A stretch of DNA of 64,000 bases, taken from Peptoniphilus rachelemmaiella (GTDB taxonomy: Bacteria > Bacillota > Clostridia > Tissierellales > Peptoniphilaceae). Below are positions 1-6,739 of the stretch, piece by piece. The notes below the pieces were generated by a model that was not told the origin of the DNA, did no database searches, and saw nothing but the letters and a program-made list of their open reading frames with translations. The DNA is taken from positions 54,355 through 118,354 of the forward strand of contig NZ_CALPBW010000005.1 in assembly GCF_943169845.1 (NCBI RefSeq), read 5' to 3'. Within the stretch, counting starts at the first letter, position 1, and every line of letters begins with the position of its first letter. The position numbers were made by a program, and so were the translations under genes.

Positions 1-390
1 CTTAGCATTTGCTAAGCATTTGCTAGACAATTGCTTCTTCGCCTTACTAAGCCCGCCTTTTCTGCCGGCTTCAGCACGCTTTTTGGAGACGTCATCCTTA
101 TAGTCCATGTGTTCCAAAAAGCGGACCGAATAAAAAGATTCGTGATCTTCCGTAAACTCAAACAAACCGAAATCTTCGACGATCGATTTTATAAACTCAT
201 TGCTCACCCGGAAGTCAAAAGCAATTAAATTGTAATTTGTGGAAAGCATGTAGTCTGTACTATCTAGGAGTCGCTCGAGGATAGCAAAGAAAACGCCGTA
301 GCCCTCCATCCCATGCTTCATGCGCAATGCAAGGATCTTTTCGTCGTTCCTGGCATTGGAATAATGCGGGAAATATTGTGTTGTTGCCAT
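1..390 (-). CDS. Phage replication protein, Lin1244/Lin1753 (DUF4373) N-terminal domain, partial
   Basis: The reading frame starts with ATG at 390 behind a GGAGG site and stays open to the window edge (130 codons seen). The N-terminus, with ARNDEKILALRMKHGMEGYG at residues 13-32, matches the domain found at the start of many Firmicutes phage replication-initiation proteins. The visible part ends in a basic stretch rich in K, S, A and N, coded by a tandem 11-base repeat. The C-terminus lies outside the window. Its place as the next gene after a putative annealing protein and Gp157 fits a phage replication module. Family assignment is from memory of the domain; the replication role is inferred. 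Confidence 0.8.
   Translation of the reverse strand, partial: MATTQYFPHYSNARNDEKILALRMKHGMEGYGVFFAILERLLDSTDYMLSTNYNLIAFDFRVSNEFIKSIVEDFGLFEFTEDHESFYSVRFLEHMDYKDDVSKKRAEAGRKGGLSKAKKQLSSKCLANAK
4..25. repeat. Tandem 11-bp repeat (two copies, AGCATTTGCTA)
   Basis: Two perfect head-to-tail copies, each nearly palindromic (AGCA TT TGCT), lie inside the replication gene at the window edge. Eleven bases is about one helical turn and not a multiple of three, so the repeat is unlikely to be kept for protein reasons alone. It may be the end of a longer iteron array continuing left. Confidence 0.6.
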
Positions 391-459
391 ACTACCTCCA
401 TCACTGTAGGCATACCAAGAACCGATTCGGCGCTAGATATGCGTACAAAAGGCATGGCA

Positions 460-475
460 AGGGGCCTATGCCCCT
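460..475 (-). terminator. Possible terminator hairpin between early genes
   Basis: AGGGGC and GCCCCT form a 6-bp stem with a 4-base loop just after the stop codon of the 482-1198 gene. No real T-run follows on the minus strand, so it may be a processing or pause hairpin rather than a terminator. Confidence 0.35.
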
Positions 476-481
476 CACCGA

Positions 482-1198
482 TTATTTATTGGCTGCTTCT
501 GCCTCTACTTCCTGACAAATCTTTTCGTAATCCGTCTTCTTGATCTCGTCACTGTGGCCATAGCCGTACTTACTCATCACCGACTTACACAACTCAGCAT
601 CGCCCTTGGCAATAGCATAGAGCCGCTTCGCCTGCGCTTGGGAAATCGTGCCGTCGCGGTCTGTATAGACCTTTTGTTGATTCGTGTACTGATTCCCGGA
701 TAAATCCATATCCTCAATGTCTTGTGTAAAGACGTCGCTCAGAGAGCCTACCAATAATGCTGCATCCACCATGGCACGCTTCTTGGCCATCTTCAGCACC
801 GTGTTGTCCATGGTATAAGGATCCTGCTTAATGTATTTTCGTTCGCGCGTGTTGCAGCTGCCGAAGCCTTCCGTCATGACCTCGCCGTTCTTTTTCAACC
901 GGCATGCCACCTGATACTGGAAGAAACCCGTATCGAAATCCCGTGTCGAATCCAGAATTTCAAATTCACTGGTCAGGCCCAAGAGCATAATCAGCTTTTC
1001 CGCGCCAGGCTTAAGAAGCGTCGGCTTCCCCGTGCCGGGGATCACGCCGAAATCGTGATTTTGTGTAAATTGACTTTGCACCAACGTCTGAAACTGCTTG
1101 ATCTTTTGAATACTGCCTTGGATCGACTGCAAATTCGTCGATTCAATCAAAGACAGGGCATTTACCTCTTGCACTTGCATTTCATTCACATTCGACAT
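482..1198 (-). CDS. Phage early protein, putative single-strand annealing/recombination function
   Basis: 238 residues from an ATG at 1198 behind AGGAGG; a longer upstream start lacks a good site. It carries the stretch HDFGVIPGTGKPTLLKPGAE in the N-terminal third and NTVLKMAKKRAMVDA in the middle, both recurrent in conserved proteins of Firmicutes phages that sit next to Gp157 and replication genes. I do not recognise a proven function. A DNA-recombination or annealing role is inferred from position, since RecT or Erf-type genes usually occupy this slot and no RecT is seen here. It overlaps the stop of the gene before it by 17 bases. Confidence 0.6.
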   Translation of the reverse strand: MSNVNEMQVQEVNALSLIESTNLQSIQGSIQKIKQFQTLVQSQFTQNHDFGVIPGTGKPTLLKPGAEKLIMLLGLTSEFEILDSTRDFDTGFFQYQVACRLKKNGEVMTEGFGSCNTRERKYIKQDPYTMDNTVLKMAKKRAMVDAALLVGSLSDVFTQDIEDMDLSGNQYTNQQKVYTDRDGTISQAQAKRLYAIAKGDAELCKSVMSKYGYGHSDEIKKTDYEKICQEVEAEAANK

Positions 1199-1376
1199 AA
1201 CGAACCTCCTCACTTAAATTTTCCACTTTCCCGGCGATGACCCGGTCCAAGAGCTCCCAATTGTCGTAGACATAAGCCGCCAATCGACGCGTGAAAAGCT
1301 TGCTTAAATCCGTGTCCTCTTCAAAAAATGTCTGCAAAGCGGCGATTTTAATCTTCCGGTCTAACTTCAAATCCAT
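1182..1376 (-). CDS. Small hypothetical phage protein
   Basis: 64 residues, ATG at 1376 behind AGGAGGC. Predicted soluble and helical (LQTFFEEDTDLSKLF, LAAYVYDNWELLDRVI) with no recognised domain. It lies between Gp157 and the putative annealing gene in the same transcription unit and overlaps the latter, so it is probably co-translated. Function unknown. Confidence 0.7.
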   Translation of the reverse strand: MDLKLDRKIKIAALQTFFEEDTDLSKLFTRRLAAYVYDNWELLDRVIAGKVENLSEEVRYVECE

Positions 1377-1385
1377 GTTTGCCTC

Positions 1386-1853
1386 CTATCTAAGCCGCAG
1401 CGACTTCGTGCGTACCAGCTCTACGCCTTCCGTCAGCTCCCCGGCCTCAATGGCCTTCTTGATCTCCGTCTTCATGGGCTTGCGTTCGATCTTCCAGTAA
1501 GCATCGGGGATAAGATCTTCATTGAGAATGTTGACGCTCGGCGCGTTCGCCTGAATGCTCCACTTAAAGATCCCCGAAGTGACCTTGTCCTTGCCCATGG
1601 CTTCCAGATTCTGTTGCACATAGCCCTTAATATCCGCGATGCGATTTTTTACCGCCGTCTTCCGGGCTCTCAGCCGCTTTTCCTCTGCTTCAAGTGCCTC
1701 CGCTTCCGCTTCCAGATTGCGAATCACCTTCGCCGTGGATTCCAACTTTTCTTCAAGGGCTGCTTCCACACCATCCATGGCTGCCGCAACGGCCACCTCG
1801 TCGTCGATGTTCTCGAGATTCTCATAAATCTCAGTAATATCGTAAAGCCTCAT
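1386..1853 (-). CDS. Siphovirus Gp157-family protein
   Basis: 155 residues. The start at 1853 (MRLYDITEIYENLENI) follows GAGGAGGG and overlaps the stop of the upstream gene as ATGA. Residues about 30-85 form a long charged coiled coil (ESTAKVIRNLEAEAEALEAE and onward); the C-terminal part, with a lysine-rich segment and a W at the usual place, matches Gp157 proteins of siphoviruses. The family has been linked to phage resistance in streptococci, but its molecular role in replication/recombination modules is not settled. Good match in length and pattern. Confidence 0.88.
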   Translation of the reverse strand: MRLYDITEIYENLENIDDEVAVAAAMDGVEAALEEKLESTAKVIRNLEAEAEALEAEEKRLRARKTAVKNRIADIKGYVQQNLEAMGKDKVTSGIFKWSIQANAPSVNILNEDLIPDAYWKIERKPMKTEIKKAIEAGELTEGVELVRTKSLRLR

Positions 1854-2032
1854 TTCACGCCCTCCTCTTCCATCAACTGCCGGCACAAGTTGTTAATCTC
1901 GACTAAAAGCACCGGCTTCTTTTCTTTCGCCGCCTCACCGATGCGAATATTGATTTCGCATCGATTTAATTCCTCCAATTTTCCTTCCAACATTTCCCCG
2001 ATTGTCGAGGGTTCAACGTCTTCGTAATACAT
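1850..2032 (-). CDS. Small hypothetical phage protein
   Basis: 60 acidic residues with an AAAGGAG site upstream; ends in a 4-base overlap with Gp157, so the pair is translationally coupled. Mostly helical (IGEMLEGKLEELNRCEINIR). No domain recognised. The coupling supports reality of the gene despite its size. Confidence 0.7.
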   Translation of the reverse strand: MYYEDVEPSTIGEMLEGKLEELNRCEINIRIGEAAKEKKPVLLVEINNLCRQLMEEEGVK

Positions 2033-2063
2033 TTTGATCTCCTTTGTGTTATACTAATGGTGG

Positions 2064-2648
2064 TTATTGAATGATCTCGCTTGGACACCTGTCCGGCGAG
2101 ATTTTTTCATTTACGCGCGTCGTCTCTCGGCACAAATCATTCTTTAGCACCGAAGACCTCAACCCGCGCTCATCCTCAAACAAATAATAATGGGTGTATT
2201 CACCGATGACCTTCCCGGAAACGAAGTTCTTGTTATGTCTAGTTCCATTCATTTTGTTGTAGGTCACGAAATACCACTTTCCTATTTCCAACGCCCGCAG
2301 CGTTCCGCCTATATTTTTCGGCTTCGGCGCATCCCAATACATGCCCGTGTCTTCACCTGCAATTAAAGGCCTCATGTCTTCGCTGCATCGTGCCACGATG
2401 GGCTGCCGTTGACTACACCGTGCCGCGACAGGTTGCTGTTGACGCCACTTGGGCAAAGCATCAAATGCTGCTTCAATCTTTTCTGCCACTGGACCGATTA
2501 CATACTCCCTTTTCCGCGAGTAAATAAGCTGCACCGTTTCATCGGCGATGCCGACCACATCGGCCACAACCTCGGTAGGTCCGTGGTGCTTAAGCAGCGC
2601 GATCACCTTCGGGCGAATGTCCGCCAGCGACTTCCATTGACTATTCAT
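2064..2648 (-). CDS. Hypothetical phage protein with HTH-like N-terminus
   Basis: 194 residues, ATG at 2648 behind AGGAGG. Residues about 10-50 could form a helix-turn-helix (VVADVVGIADETVQLIYSRK). Residues 70-93 hold an imperfect tandem duplication (QQPVAARCSQ then QPIVARCSED), visible in DNA as a direct repeat. The C-terminal half, with WYFVTYNKMNGTRHN and a region like a small beta barrel, is not recognised. A regulatory or DNA-binding early protein is plausible from position only. Confidence 0.6.
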   Translation of the reverse strand: MNSQWKSLADIRPKVIALLKHHGPTEVVADVVGIADETVQLIYSRKREYVIGPVAEKIEAAFDALPKWRQQQPVAARCSQRQPIVARCSEDMRPLIAGEDTGMYWDAPKPKNIGGTLRALEIGKWYFVTYNKMNGTRHNKNFVSGKVIGEYTHYYLFEDERGLRSSVLKNDLCRETTRVNEKISPDRCPSEIIQ

Positions 2649-2656
2649 GCTTCCTC

Positions 2657-2872
2657 CTAATAGGGGTACTGGCCGCGTTCCTTACTGTAAGCCACCGCCC
2701 ACGCCGCTTTATTGTTAAGCTGCGTCACACAGGCACTTTCCGCCAACTCATCACAAGCAACGGCCAACATAAAGCTCACCAGCGCCACCAAGCCGATAAT
2801 GGCCAAGAACGCCATGGTCCTGCGCCGTATATACTTCGCGTCGTTATACATCACACACGCTCTTCGTTTCAT
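2657..2872 (-). CDS. Small membrane protein
   Basis: 71 residues with one hydrophobic segment at about residues 20-40 (MAFLAIIGLVALVSFMLAVA) after a basic stretch, so a single-pass inner membrane protein with the N-terminus inside is likely. Its ATG overlaps the stop codon of the upstream excisionase-like gene (ATGA), suggesting coupled translation. Function unknown. Confidence 0.6.
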   Translation of the reverse strand: MKRRACVMYNDAKYIRRRTMAFLAIIGLVALVSFMLAVACDELAESACVTQLNNKAAWAVAYSKERGQYPY

Positions 2873-3063
2873 TCCTTCACACGCTCCCTTCCGCGAAACA
2901 AATACGCCTCAAACGCACTGCGCTCAACCAAAAACTTGCCACCGCTTCCACCCGTCAACACTGGGCAATCCGCATTGTGTAAAATGCGATAAGCATCATG
3001 CTTCTTCAAATGGTAGTCAGCCATAATCGTCTTCGCATCAATAATTTCAGGCCGTCGACTCAT
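2869..3063 (-). CDS. Excisionase-like small DNA-binding protein
   Basis: 64 residues from ATG 3063 behind GAGGGGG. The pattern of two short helices followed by GGSGGKFLVERSAFEAYL resembles winged-helix proteins of the excisionase/HTH_17 type, which read a DNA site with a helix (KTIMADYHLKKHDAYRIL) and a wing. Such proteins direct integrase toward excision or act as early regulators. Placement in the early leftward unit fits an Xis role; not proven. Confidence 0.6.
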   Translation of the reverse strand: MSRRPEIIDAKTIMADYHLKKHDAYRILHNADCPVLTGGSGGKFLVERSAFEAYLFRGRERVKE

Positions 3064-3076
3064 ACAAGCCCCCTCT

Positions 3077-3556
3077 CTAAACATTCTTTTCTATCCATAG
3101 CCGAAGCTCCTTGGCCGCCTTAGCAATGGCCTCCAAATGCTCCAAAATTTGTTCCAACGCCTCTTCCTCATCTGCACTGACGACACCGTCGGCCACGATC
3201 TCGATCAAGGAATCCTTTACCGACTCCACATCCTTCAAGCTCGAAAGCGTCTGAATCGCGATGCGATCAATCCCATTCAGGGAAAGCTCCGCCACCGTTT
3301 CAAGGCCGATTGGGCATTCATTCGAACAGAAGAAATTTAAAAGCTCCGGCGCACGATACAAATCCGCCATCATAAGCACCAAATCCGGCTGCGGATGGCA
3401 TCGTGTCCCCAGCTCATAATTTGCAATCGTCGACGGATGTACCCCCAGCGCCTCAGCCGCACCTTCACGACTTTTTAAGGCATCGTTGTACGCCGCCGCA
3501 TCCATACGCGCCCTGTAAAACGGGTTTTCCTGCGTACGCTTGTGACAACCACCCAT
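3077..3556 (-). CDS. XRE-family HTH regulator
   Basis: 159 residues. The ATG at 3556 follows AAGGAGG; a GTG one codon upstream is possible. Residues about 25-60 (SREGAAEALGVHPSTIANYE) form a lambda-repressor-type helix-turn-helix. The C-terminal half is helical and acidic (VSADEEEALEQILEHLEAIA). First gene of the leftward early unit ending near 482, with a possible promoter TTAACA (3598-3603), 17 bp, TATAGC (3575-3580). Likely a phage early regulator. Confidence 0.8.
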   Translation of the reverse strand: MGGCHKRTQENPFYRARMDAAAYNDALKSREGAAEALGVHPSTIANYELGTRCHPQPDLVLMMADLYRAPELLNFFCSNECPIGLETVAELSLNGIDRIAIQTLSSLKDVESVKDSLIEIVADGVVSADEEEALEQILEHLEAIAKAAKELRLWIEKNV

Positions 3557-3574
3557 CACTCACCTCCTTTATTT

Positions 3575-3603
3575 GCTATAATCACCTCGAAAGGAGATGT
3601 TAA
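3575..3603. promoter_or_regulatory. Overlapping divergent promoters between XRE and DUF2513 genes
   Basis: Rightward: extended -10 TGCTATAAT with the hexamer at 3577-3582 and a poor -35. Leftward: -35 TTAACA at 3598-3603, 17-bp spacer, -10 TATAGC at 3575-3580. The two -10 boxes share bases, so polymerase could occupy only one direction at a time. Only 48 bases separate the two start codons. Confidence 0.5.
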
Positions 3604-3604
3604 C

Positions 3605-3967
3605 GTGAAACTAAATCCCGATAACGTTAGAAACCTACTTCTCCATTTAGAGGAGAATCTTGATTTCGACAAAGCCATCCATCTACAAACCGGAGATACC
3701 GACCCCGACACCCTTTACACCGCTACAAAACTAATAGAAGCAGGCTATCTCAAAGGTTCAGTCAGCCACTTTATCGGCGGAGGGTGCTTAATCATCATTC
3801 AGTCAATTACCTGGGACGGCCATCAGTTTTTAGATAATATTCGCCCCAAAACCAGCTGGGAAAAGACCAAAAGCCTATCAAAACAAATTGGCGGGGCATC
3901 TTTAGATATACTTAGCAAGATTGCAGTCAAAGTAACGACAGACCTGATCAATGGTCAACTTGAATAG
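3605..3967 (+). CDS. DUF2513 domain protein
   Basis: 120 residues from a GTG at 3605, 8 bases after AAAGGAG. The pattern MKLNPDNVRNLLLHLEENLD, LIEAGYL and ITWDGHQFLDNIR is that of DUF2513 proteins, common in prophages and integrative elements of Firmicutes. Predicted small winged-helix-like fold followed by a helix; role unknown. It runs against the surrounding leftward genes and has its own extended -10, so it behaves like an independently expressed (moron) gene. Its 3' end overlaps a minus-strand gene by 20 bases. Confidence 0.85.
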   Translation: MKLNPDNVRNLLLHLEENLDFDKAIHLQTGDTDPDTLYTATKLIEAGYLKGSVSHFIGGGCLIIIQSITWDGHQFLDNIRPKTSWEKTKSLSKQIGGASLDILSKIAVKVTTDLINGQLE

Positions 3968-4115
3968 AAACTTTTGACTTCGGTATTGTTAGCTCTAAAC
4001 GTAAACGGAGAATATCCGAATCAGACGATAAAGAATAACTTGAAACATTTTCAATTTCTTTGTCGTCTATTTTTATACTGAAAACCTCGCTCGTATCTGT
4101 AATTGATAAATTCAT
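3948..4115 (-). CDS. Small hypothetical phage protein (55 aa)
   Basis: An ATG at 4115 lies 7 bases after a perfect AGGAGG and opens a 55-residue frame, MNLSITDTSEVFSIKIDDKE onward, ending VDH at 3948. Alternating polar and hydrophobic residues suggest a small all-beta protein. Codon pattern and ribosome site support it although it is short. It lies downstream of the Cro-like gene on the same strand and converges with, and overlaps, the DUF2513 gene. Function unknown. Confidence 0.72.
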   Translation of the reverse strand: MNLSITDTSEVFSIKIDDKEIENVSSYSLSSDSDILRLRLELTIPKSKVSIQVDH

Positions 4116-4231
4116 CACTCACTCCTCCTTCCTTGCAACTCCATTCCGTACATCCGGCCTTCCCTGCAACCACGTGCTATAGAGGAAGCGACGTGATTGA
4201 CGTAGTATATAGGTAGAACGGAAAGGCGCTA

Positions 4232-4246
4232 TACAAGTTATTTGTA
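4232..4246. promoter_or_regulatory. Fifth operator-like site at the 3' end of the Cro-like gene
   Basis: TACAAGTTATTTGTA has the same TACAA-N5-TTGTA form as the four operators at 4479-4601 and spans the stop codon of the 4238-4453 gene. It could be a remote auxiliary operator for looping, or chance. Confidence 0.5.
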
Positions 4247-4453
4247 CTCTTCAGGCAAAAAAATTTCATTGATTTCAACATCAAATAGCTTTGAAAGCTT
4301 TATCGCCTTCTTTAGGTCAATATTATTTCCATTTCTCTCGAGTTCTGAATAGCCTGAAACTCCGCTATATCCAAGATAATCGGCCATGAATTGCTGAGTG
4401 TATCCTTTTTCTACTCGAAGGTTCTTTAACCGATTTTGTAATTTAACTTCCAT
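4238..4453 (-). CDS. Cro-like XRE-family HTH protein
   Basis: 71 residues consisting of one lambda-repressor-type helix-turn-helix (YTQQFMADYLGYSGVSGYSE at residues 18-37) and a short tail, with no dimerisation or protease domain. This is the size and form of Cro-type switch proteins. It is transcribed leftward, toward the early lytic genes, from a promoter whose spacer contains an operator, and it diverges from a larger HTH gene. The role as the lytic-side switch protein is inferred from orientation. Confidence 0.8.
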   Translation of the reverse strand: MEVKLQNRLKNLRVEKGYTQQFMADYLGYSGVSGYSELERNGNNIDLKKAIKLSKLFDVEINEIFLPEEYK

Positions 4454-4478
4454 AATTCACCTCCAAGCGCCTTCGAAT

Positions 4479-4493
4479 TACAACTATCTTGTA
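4479..4493. promoter_or_regulatory. Operator O1, TACAA-N5-TTGTA
   Basis: TACAACTATCTTGTA, a 15-bp dyad just downstream of the leftward -10 box and upstream of the Cro-like gene. One of four copies in this intergenic region. Confidence 0.75.
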
Positions 4494-4496
4494 TTT

Positions 4497-4525
4497 ATGG
4501 TATTACATGTTACTTGTACTGTCAA
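4497..4525 (-). promoter_or_regulatory. Leftward phage promoter (Cro-like gene)
   Basis: TTGACA at 4520-4525, 17-bp spacer, TACCAT at 4497-4502 on the minus strand. The spacer contains operator O2, so a bound repressor would block polymerase. Confidence 0.75.
4504..4518. promoter_or_regulatory. Operator O2
   Basis: TACATGTTACTTGTA differs from the consensus in one half-site and sits between the -35 and -10 boxes of the leftward promoter. Confidence 0.7.
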
Positions 4526-4533
4526 GGCATTTT

Positions 4534-4548
4534 TACAATATTCTTGTA
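4534..4548. promoter_or_regulatory. Operator O3
   Basis: TACAATATTCTTGTA, perfect half-sites, between the two divergent promoters. Confidence 0.75.
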
Positions 4549-4563
4549 TTTCTTACAGAATGT

Positions 4564-4592
4564 TTGAAATTCATCCGTCAATCGAATACAAT
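4564..4592 (+). promoter_or_regulatory. Rightward phage promoter (repressor gene)
   Basis: TTGAAA at 4564-4569, 17-bp spacer, TACAAT at 4587-4592. The -10 box is the left half of operator O4, which implies autoregulation of the rightward HTH gene. Confidence 0.78.
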
Positions 4593-4601
4593 TTATTTGT
4601 A
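4587..4601. promoter_or_regulatory. Operator O4
   Basis: TACAATTTATTTGTA, perfect half-sites, overlapping the rightward -10 box and ending at the ribosome binding site of the repressor gene. Confidence 0.75.
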
Positions 4602-4611
4602 GGAGGAGATT

Positions 4612-4980
4612 ATGAATACTATTGGGGCACGCATTAAAAAACTTCGACAGGACAACAACATGACCCAAAAGGAACTTGCTGAGAAAATGTCGGTTAGATT
4701 GTCAACTATCTCAAATTATGAGACTGGATACAGCACACCAGACATTAATACATTGGCCAAGTTAGCAACCATTTTTGACACTTCCATCGATTACCTAGCC
4801 GGTAAATCTGAAGTTAGTTCTAATCGCGACCCTCTCCTCGAAGGCTTTCCGGAAGGCGTGCAAATCTTACGCCGGGCCAACCGCGAACTCACTCCGGAAG
4901 CGAAAGCGAAAATGATCGAAATCGCCAACATCTTCATCGATAGCGTCAACGCGAAAGAAAACGAAGAAAAAAATAAGTAA
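4612..4980 (+). CDS. CI/ImmR-like repressor, XRE-family
   Basis: 122 residues; ATG after AGGAGGAG. Residues 8-62 are a clear helix-turn-helix domain (MTQKELAEKMSVRLSTISNY). The rest is a short helical region (RELTPEAKAKMIEIANIF) without an S24 self-cleaving peptidase. This is the build of ImmR of ICEBs1, which is inactivated by cleavage by the metalloprotease ImmA, and an ImmA-type gene is present at 9,273. First gene of the rightward lysogeny unit, with its -10 box inside an operator. The repressor role is inferred from context and is likely. Confidence 0.85.
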   Translation: MNTIGARIKKLRQDNNMTQKELAEKMSVRLSTISNYETGYSTPDINTLAKLATIFDTSIDYLAGKSEVSSNRDPLLEGFPEGVQILRRANRELTPEAKAKMIEIANIFIDSVNAKENEEKNK

Positions 4981-5010
4981 TTTTTACTACATATGTGATA
5001 GGAGGAATTT

Positions 5011-5406
5011 ATGCCACAAGATCTTGCACCTTTAGCCTGGACTTTCAGTTCTGAGTGTACCGTCCCTGCTGACATACGTGAGCTCTTAATACCGGGTGAA
5101 ACAGCTGTTTGTGCCTATTCAACGATTCGTGATTGTGCAATTTTTACAAACAAGAGACTTATCGTAAGAGATGCACAAGGATTGACCGGGAAAAAGGTTG
5201 AAATTTACTCTCTCCCCTACAGTTCCATCATTATGTATTCTTCCGAAAACGCAGGTACGCTAGATTGGAATTCGGAGATTGAACTCTGGACAAAAGCCGG
5301 TCGTATAAAAATAAAACTTGGCACCAAAGCCGACGTTCGGAAACTTGACAGAATCATCGCTGCCGCTACTCTAGGTGGCGATTTATCAGACTTTAAAGAA
5401 GAATAA
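5011..5406 (+). CDS. PH domain protein (bPH_1-like)
   Basis: 131 residues behind AGGAGG. The core, with AYSTIRDCAIFTNKRLIVRD followed by a kinked strand, YSSIIMYSSENAG and a C-terminal helix, matches the bacterial pleckstrin-homology family seen in small Firmicutes proteins such as YozO/YxeE relatives. No membrane segment or catalytic motif. Located directly after the repressor and closed by a terminator, so probably made in the lysogen. Role unknown; bacterial PH domains are found in stress and defence settings, but that is no proof here. Confidence 0.8.
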   Translation: MPQDLAPLAWTFSSECTVPADIRELLIPGETAVCAYSTIRDCAIFTNKRLIVRDAQGLTGKKVEIYSLPYSSIIMYSSENAGTLDWNSEIELWTKAGRIKIKLGTKADVRKLDRIIAAATLGGDLSDFKEE

Positions 5407-5426
5407 AAAAGGGCACTAGCCCTTTT
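5407..5426 (+). terminator. Terminator after the PH-domain gene
   Basis: AAAAGGGC and GCCCTTTT flank ACTA, an 8-bp stem ending in T residues, one base past the stop codon. It is nearly symmetric and could act in both directions. Confidence 0.75.
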
Positions 5427-5492
5427 AAAAATCACTTTGTGTCGAACATAGGTTTTATTATTCTCTCTTATTATCGGAAAGGAGCCTCCCTC

Positions 5493-6101
5493 ATGACTGC
5501 AGGGTCACATGGTCAACTTTATTCCATCTACTATGAAACCTTCCTAAAATTCACAAAAGATCGAACGATCTTTAAAACCGGTAACGCATTTTTCGCTCAT
5601 TATAGAGATAAGCCGAACTTGCCGTTTTACTATTCAGAAATTACGGATTTTACCGTTCAATTTCTCGGGTTCCATATTTCAGACCTTCTATTCTTAGGCA
5701 ATCCCATCCATGAAAATGGAGATACCATAATATGGAACAGGCATCACGCTTATAATTCCATGAAGTACGGAGAAACAACAGCCGAAGATGATGAGTTATT
5801 CTCCGATCTGACAAAGCAATATGACATAGAATTATTGGAGGCCTTTGAAAGAGAGTTTACAAATTTTTGTTTATTCAACGAATCATTCTTTTCGAATCCC
5901 ATGTTCCTCAATTCAGGTAACATTAATCCCTTTAGCCTGGCTTCTATCCGATACATTGAAAATCAATTGGATGATACAGACCATGTCAATGTTCTCTTAA
6001 AAAGAAACGACGGCGAAGAACTTTCTTTGCTGCTCAACAGACATAACCTCGATGCTGTAATCAATTCGTTTGAAGCCATTCGTAACAGATTTGAGGACTG
6101 A
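5493..6101 (+). CDS. Hypothetical protein of the lysogeny cargo block
   Basis: 202 residues from ATG 5493 behind AAAGGAG; a start 54 bases upstream lacks a site. Soluble, mixed alpha/beta, rich in aromatic residues and N, with no transmembrane segment (SEITDFTVQFLGFHISDLLF; EAFEREFTNFCLFNESFF). No family recognised. Codon use is more AT-rich than in the housekeeping genes, which fits recent acquisition. Its position among lysogen-expressed genes suggests a host-benefit or exclusion role, by inference only. Confidence 0.65.
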   Translation: MTAGSHGQLYSIYYETFLKFTKDRTIFKTGNAFFAHYRDKPNLPFYYSEITDFTVQFLGFHISDLLFLGNPIHENGDTIIWNRHHAYNSMKYGETTAEDDELFSDLTKQYDIELLEAFEREFTNFCLFNESFFSNPMFLNSGNINPFSLASIRYIENQLDDTDHVNVLLKRNDGEELSLLLNRHNLDAVINSFEAIRNRFED

Positions 6102-6243
6102 TATGCCGAATGAAGCTAAAGTTATAGATTTTCATATAATACAAAACTCCTCAAACAACGCATCTCCTTTCTTTACTGAAAAGACCGTCAATTCTAGGTA
6201 TACTATAGATAATGGATGGAATGATAGCGAAGGGAGAGATGAT

Positions 6244-6624
6244 ATGGACAATAGATCACTGGAAAAATACATTGAAAAAATGGAACTGGATAATAGAGAG
6301 TTTAGAAATGAGATGCGCGAACGTGATATGCGTGCCGAAGAAAGATTACAACAAATGGAATCGCGCATAGCGGAATCTCAACGGCAATCTGAAGAGAGGT
6401 TTAATCAATCAGTCGCTGAAATGAAGACGATTCTATATCAGACACAAGAGAAGGTACAAGATATAGAAAAACAAAATCGTCACTTTAACATTGCTAACCT
6501 CGTTGCGATTATAGGATTAGTCATTGCTTTCCTCGTAGGGCTCACCCAAATCAACCAAGGCTTCACTTCAATAATTCAATCGATCACATCGGAATCAACC
6601 ACAACACAAGTACAACAACGATAA
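6244..6624 (+). CDS. Coiled-coil protein with C-terminal membrane segment
   Basis: 126 residues from ATG 6244 behind GGGAGAG; an in-frame ATG at 6103, just after the previous stop, would add 47 residues. Residues 1-80 form a charged coiled coil (REFRNEMRERDMRAEERLQQ), followed by one transmembrane helix (ANLVAIIGLVIAFLVGLTQI) and a short polar tail rich in T and Q. Such tail-anchored coiled-coil proteins are common in Firmicutes lysogeny modules; a superinfection role is possible but unproven. Confidence 0.7.
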   Translation: MDNRSLEKYIEKMELDNREFRNEMRERDMRAEERLQQMESRIAESQRQSEERFNQSVAEMKTILYQTQEKVQDIEKQNRHFNIANLVAIIGLVIAFLVGLTQINQGFTSIIQSITSESTTTQVQQR

Positions 6625-6739
6625 ACCCCTTGCCTTTACCACACGCCAACGCAGCAAGACGTTCGCCTTTACTATGTTAAGCCGCCTTCGCCGTTAAATA
6701 GACGTAGACTCGTATGTTCGATTACATAAGGAGGATCCC

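Noticed and set aside
4479..4601. CRISPR-like array suggested by repeated TACAA...TTGTA units
   Set aside because: Units are 15 bp with unequal spacing and no spacers; they are operators.
6103..6243. 47-residue N-terminal extension of the coiled-coil membrane protein
   Set aside because: An ATG exists at 6103 but lacks a good ribosome site, while 6244 has GGGAGAG and begins the coiled coil; kept only as an alternative.
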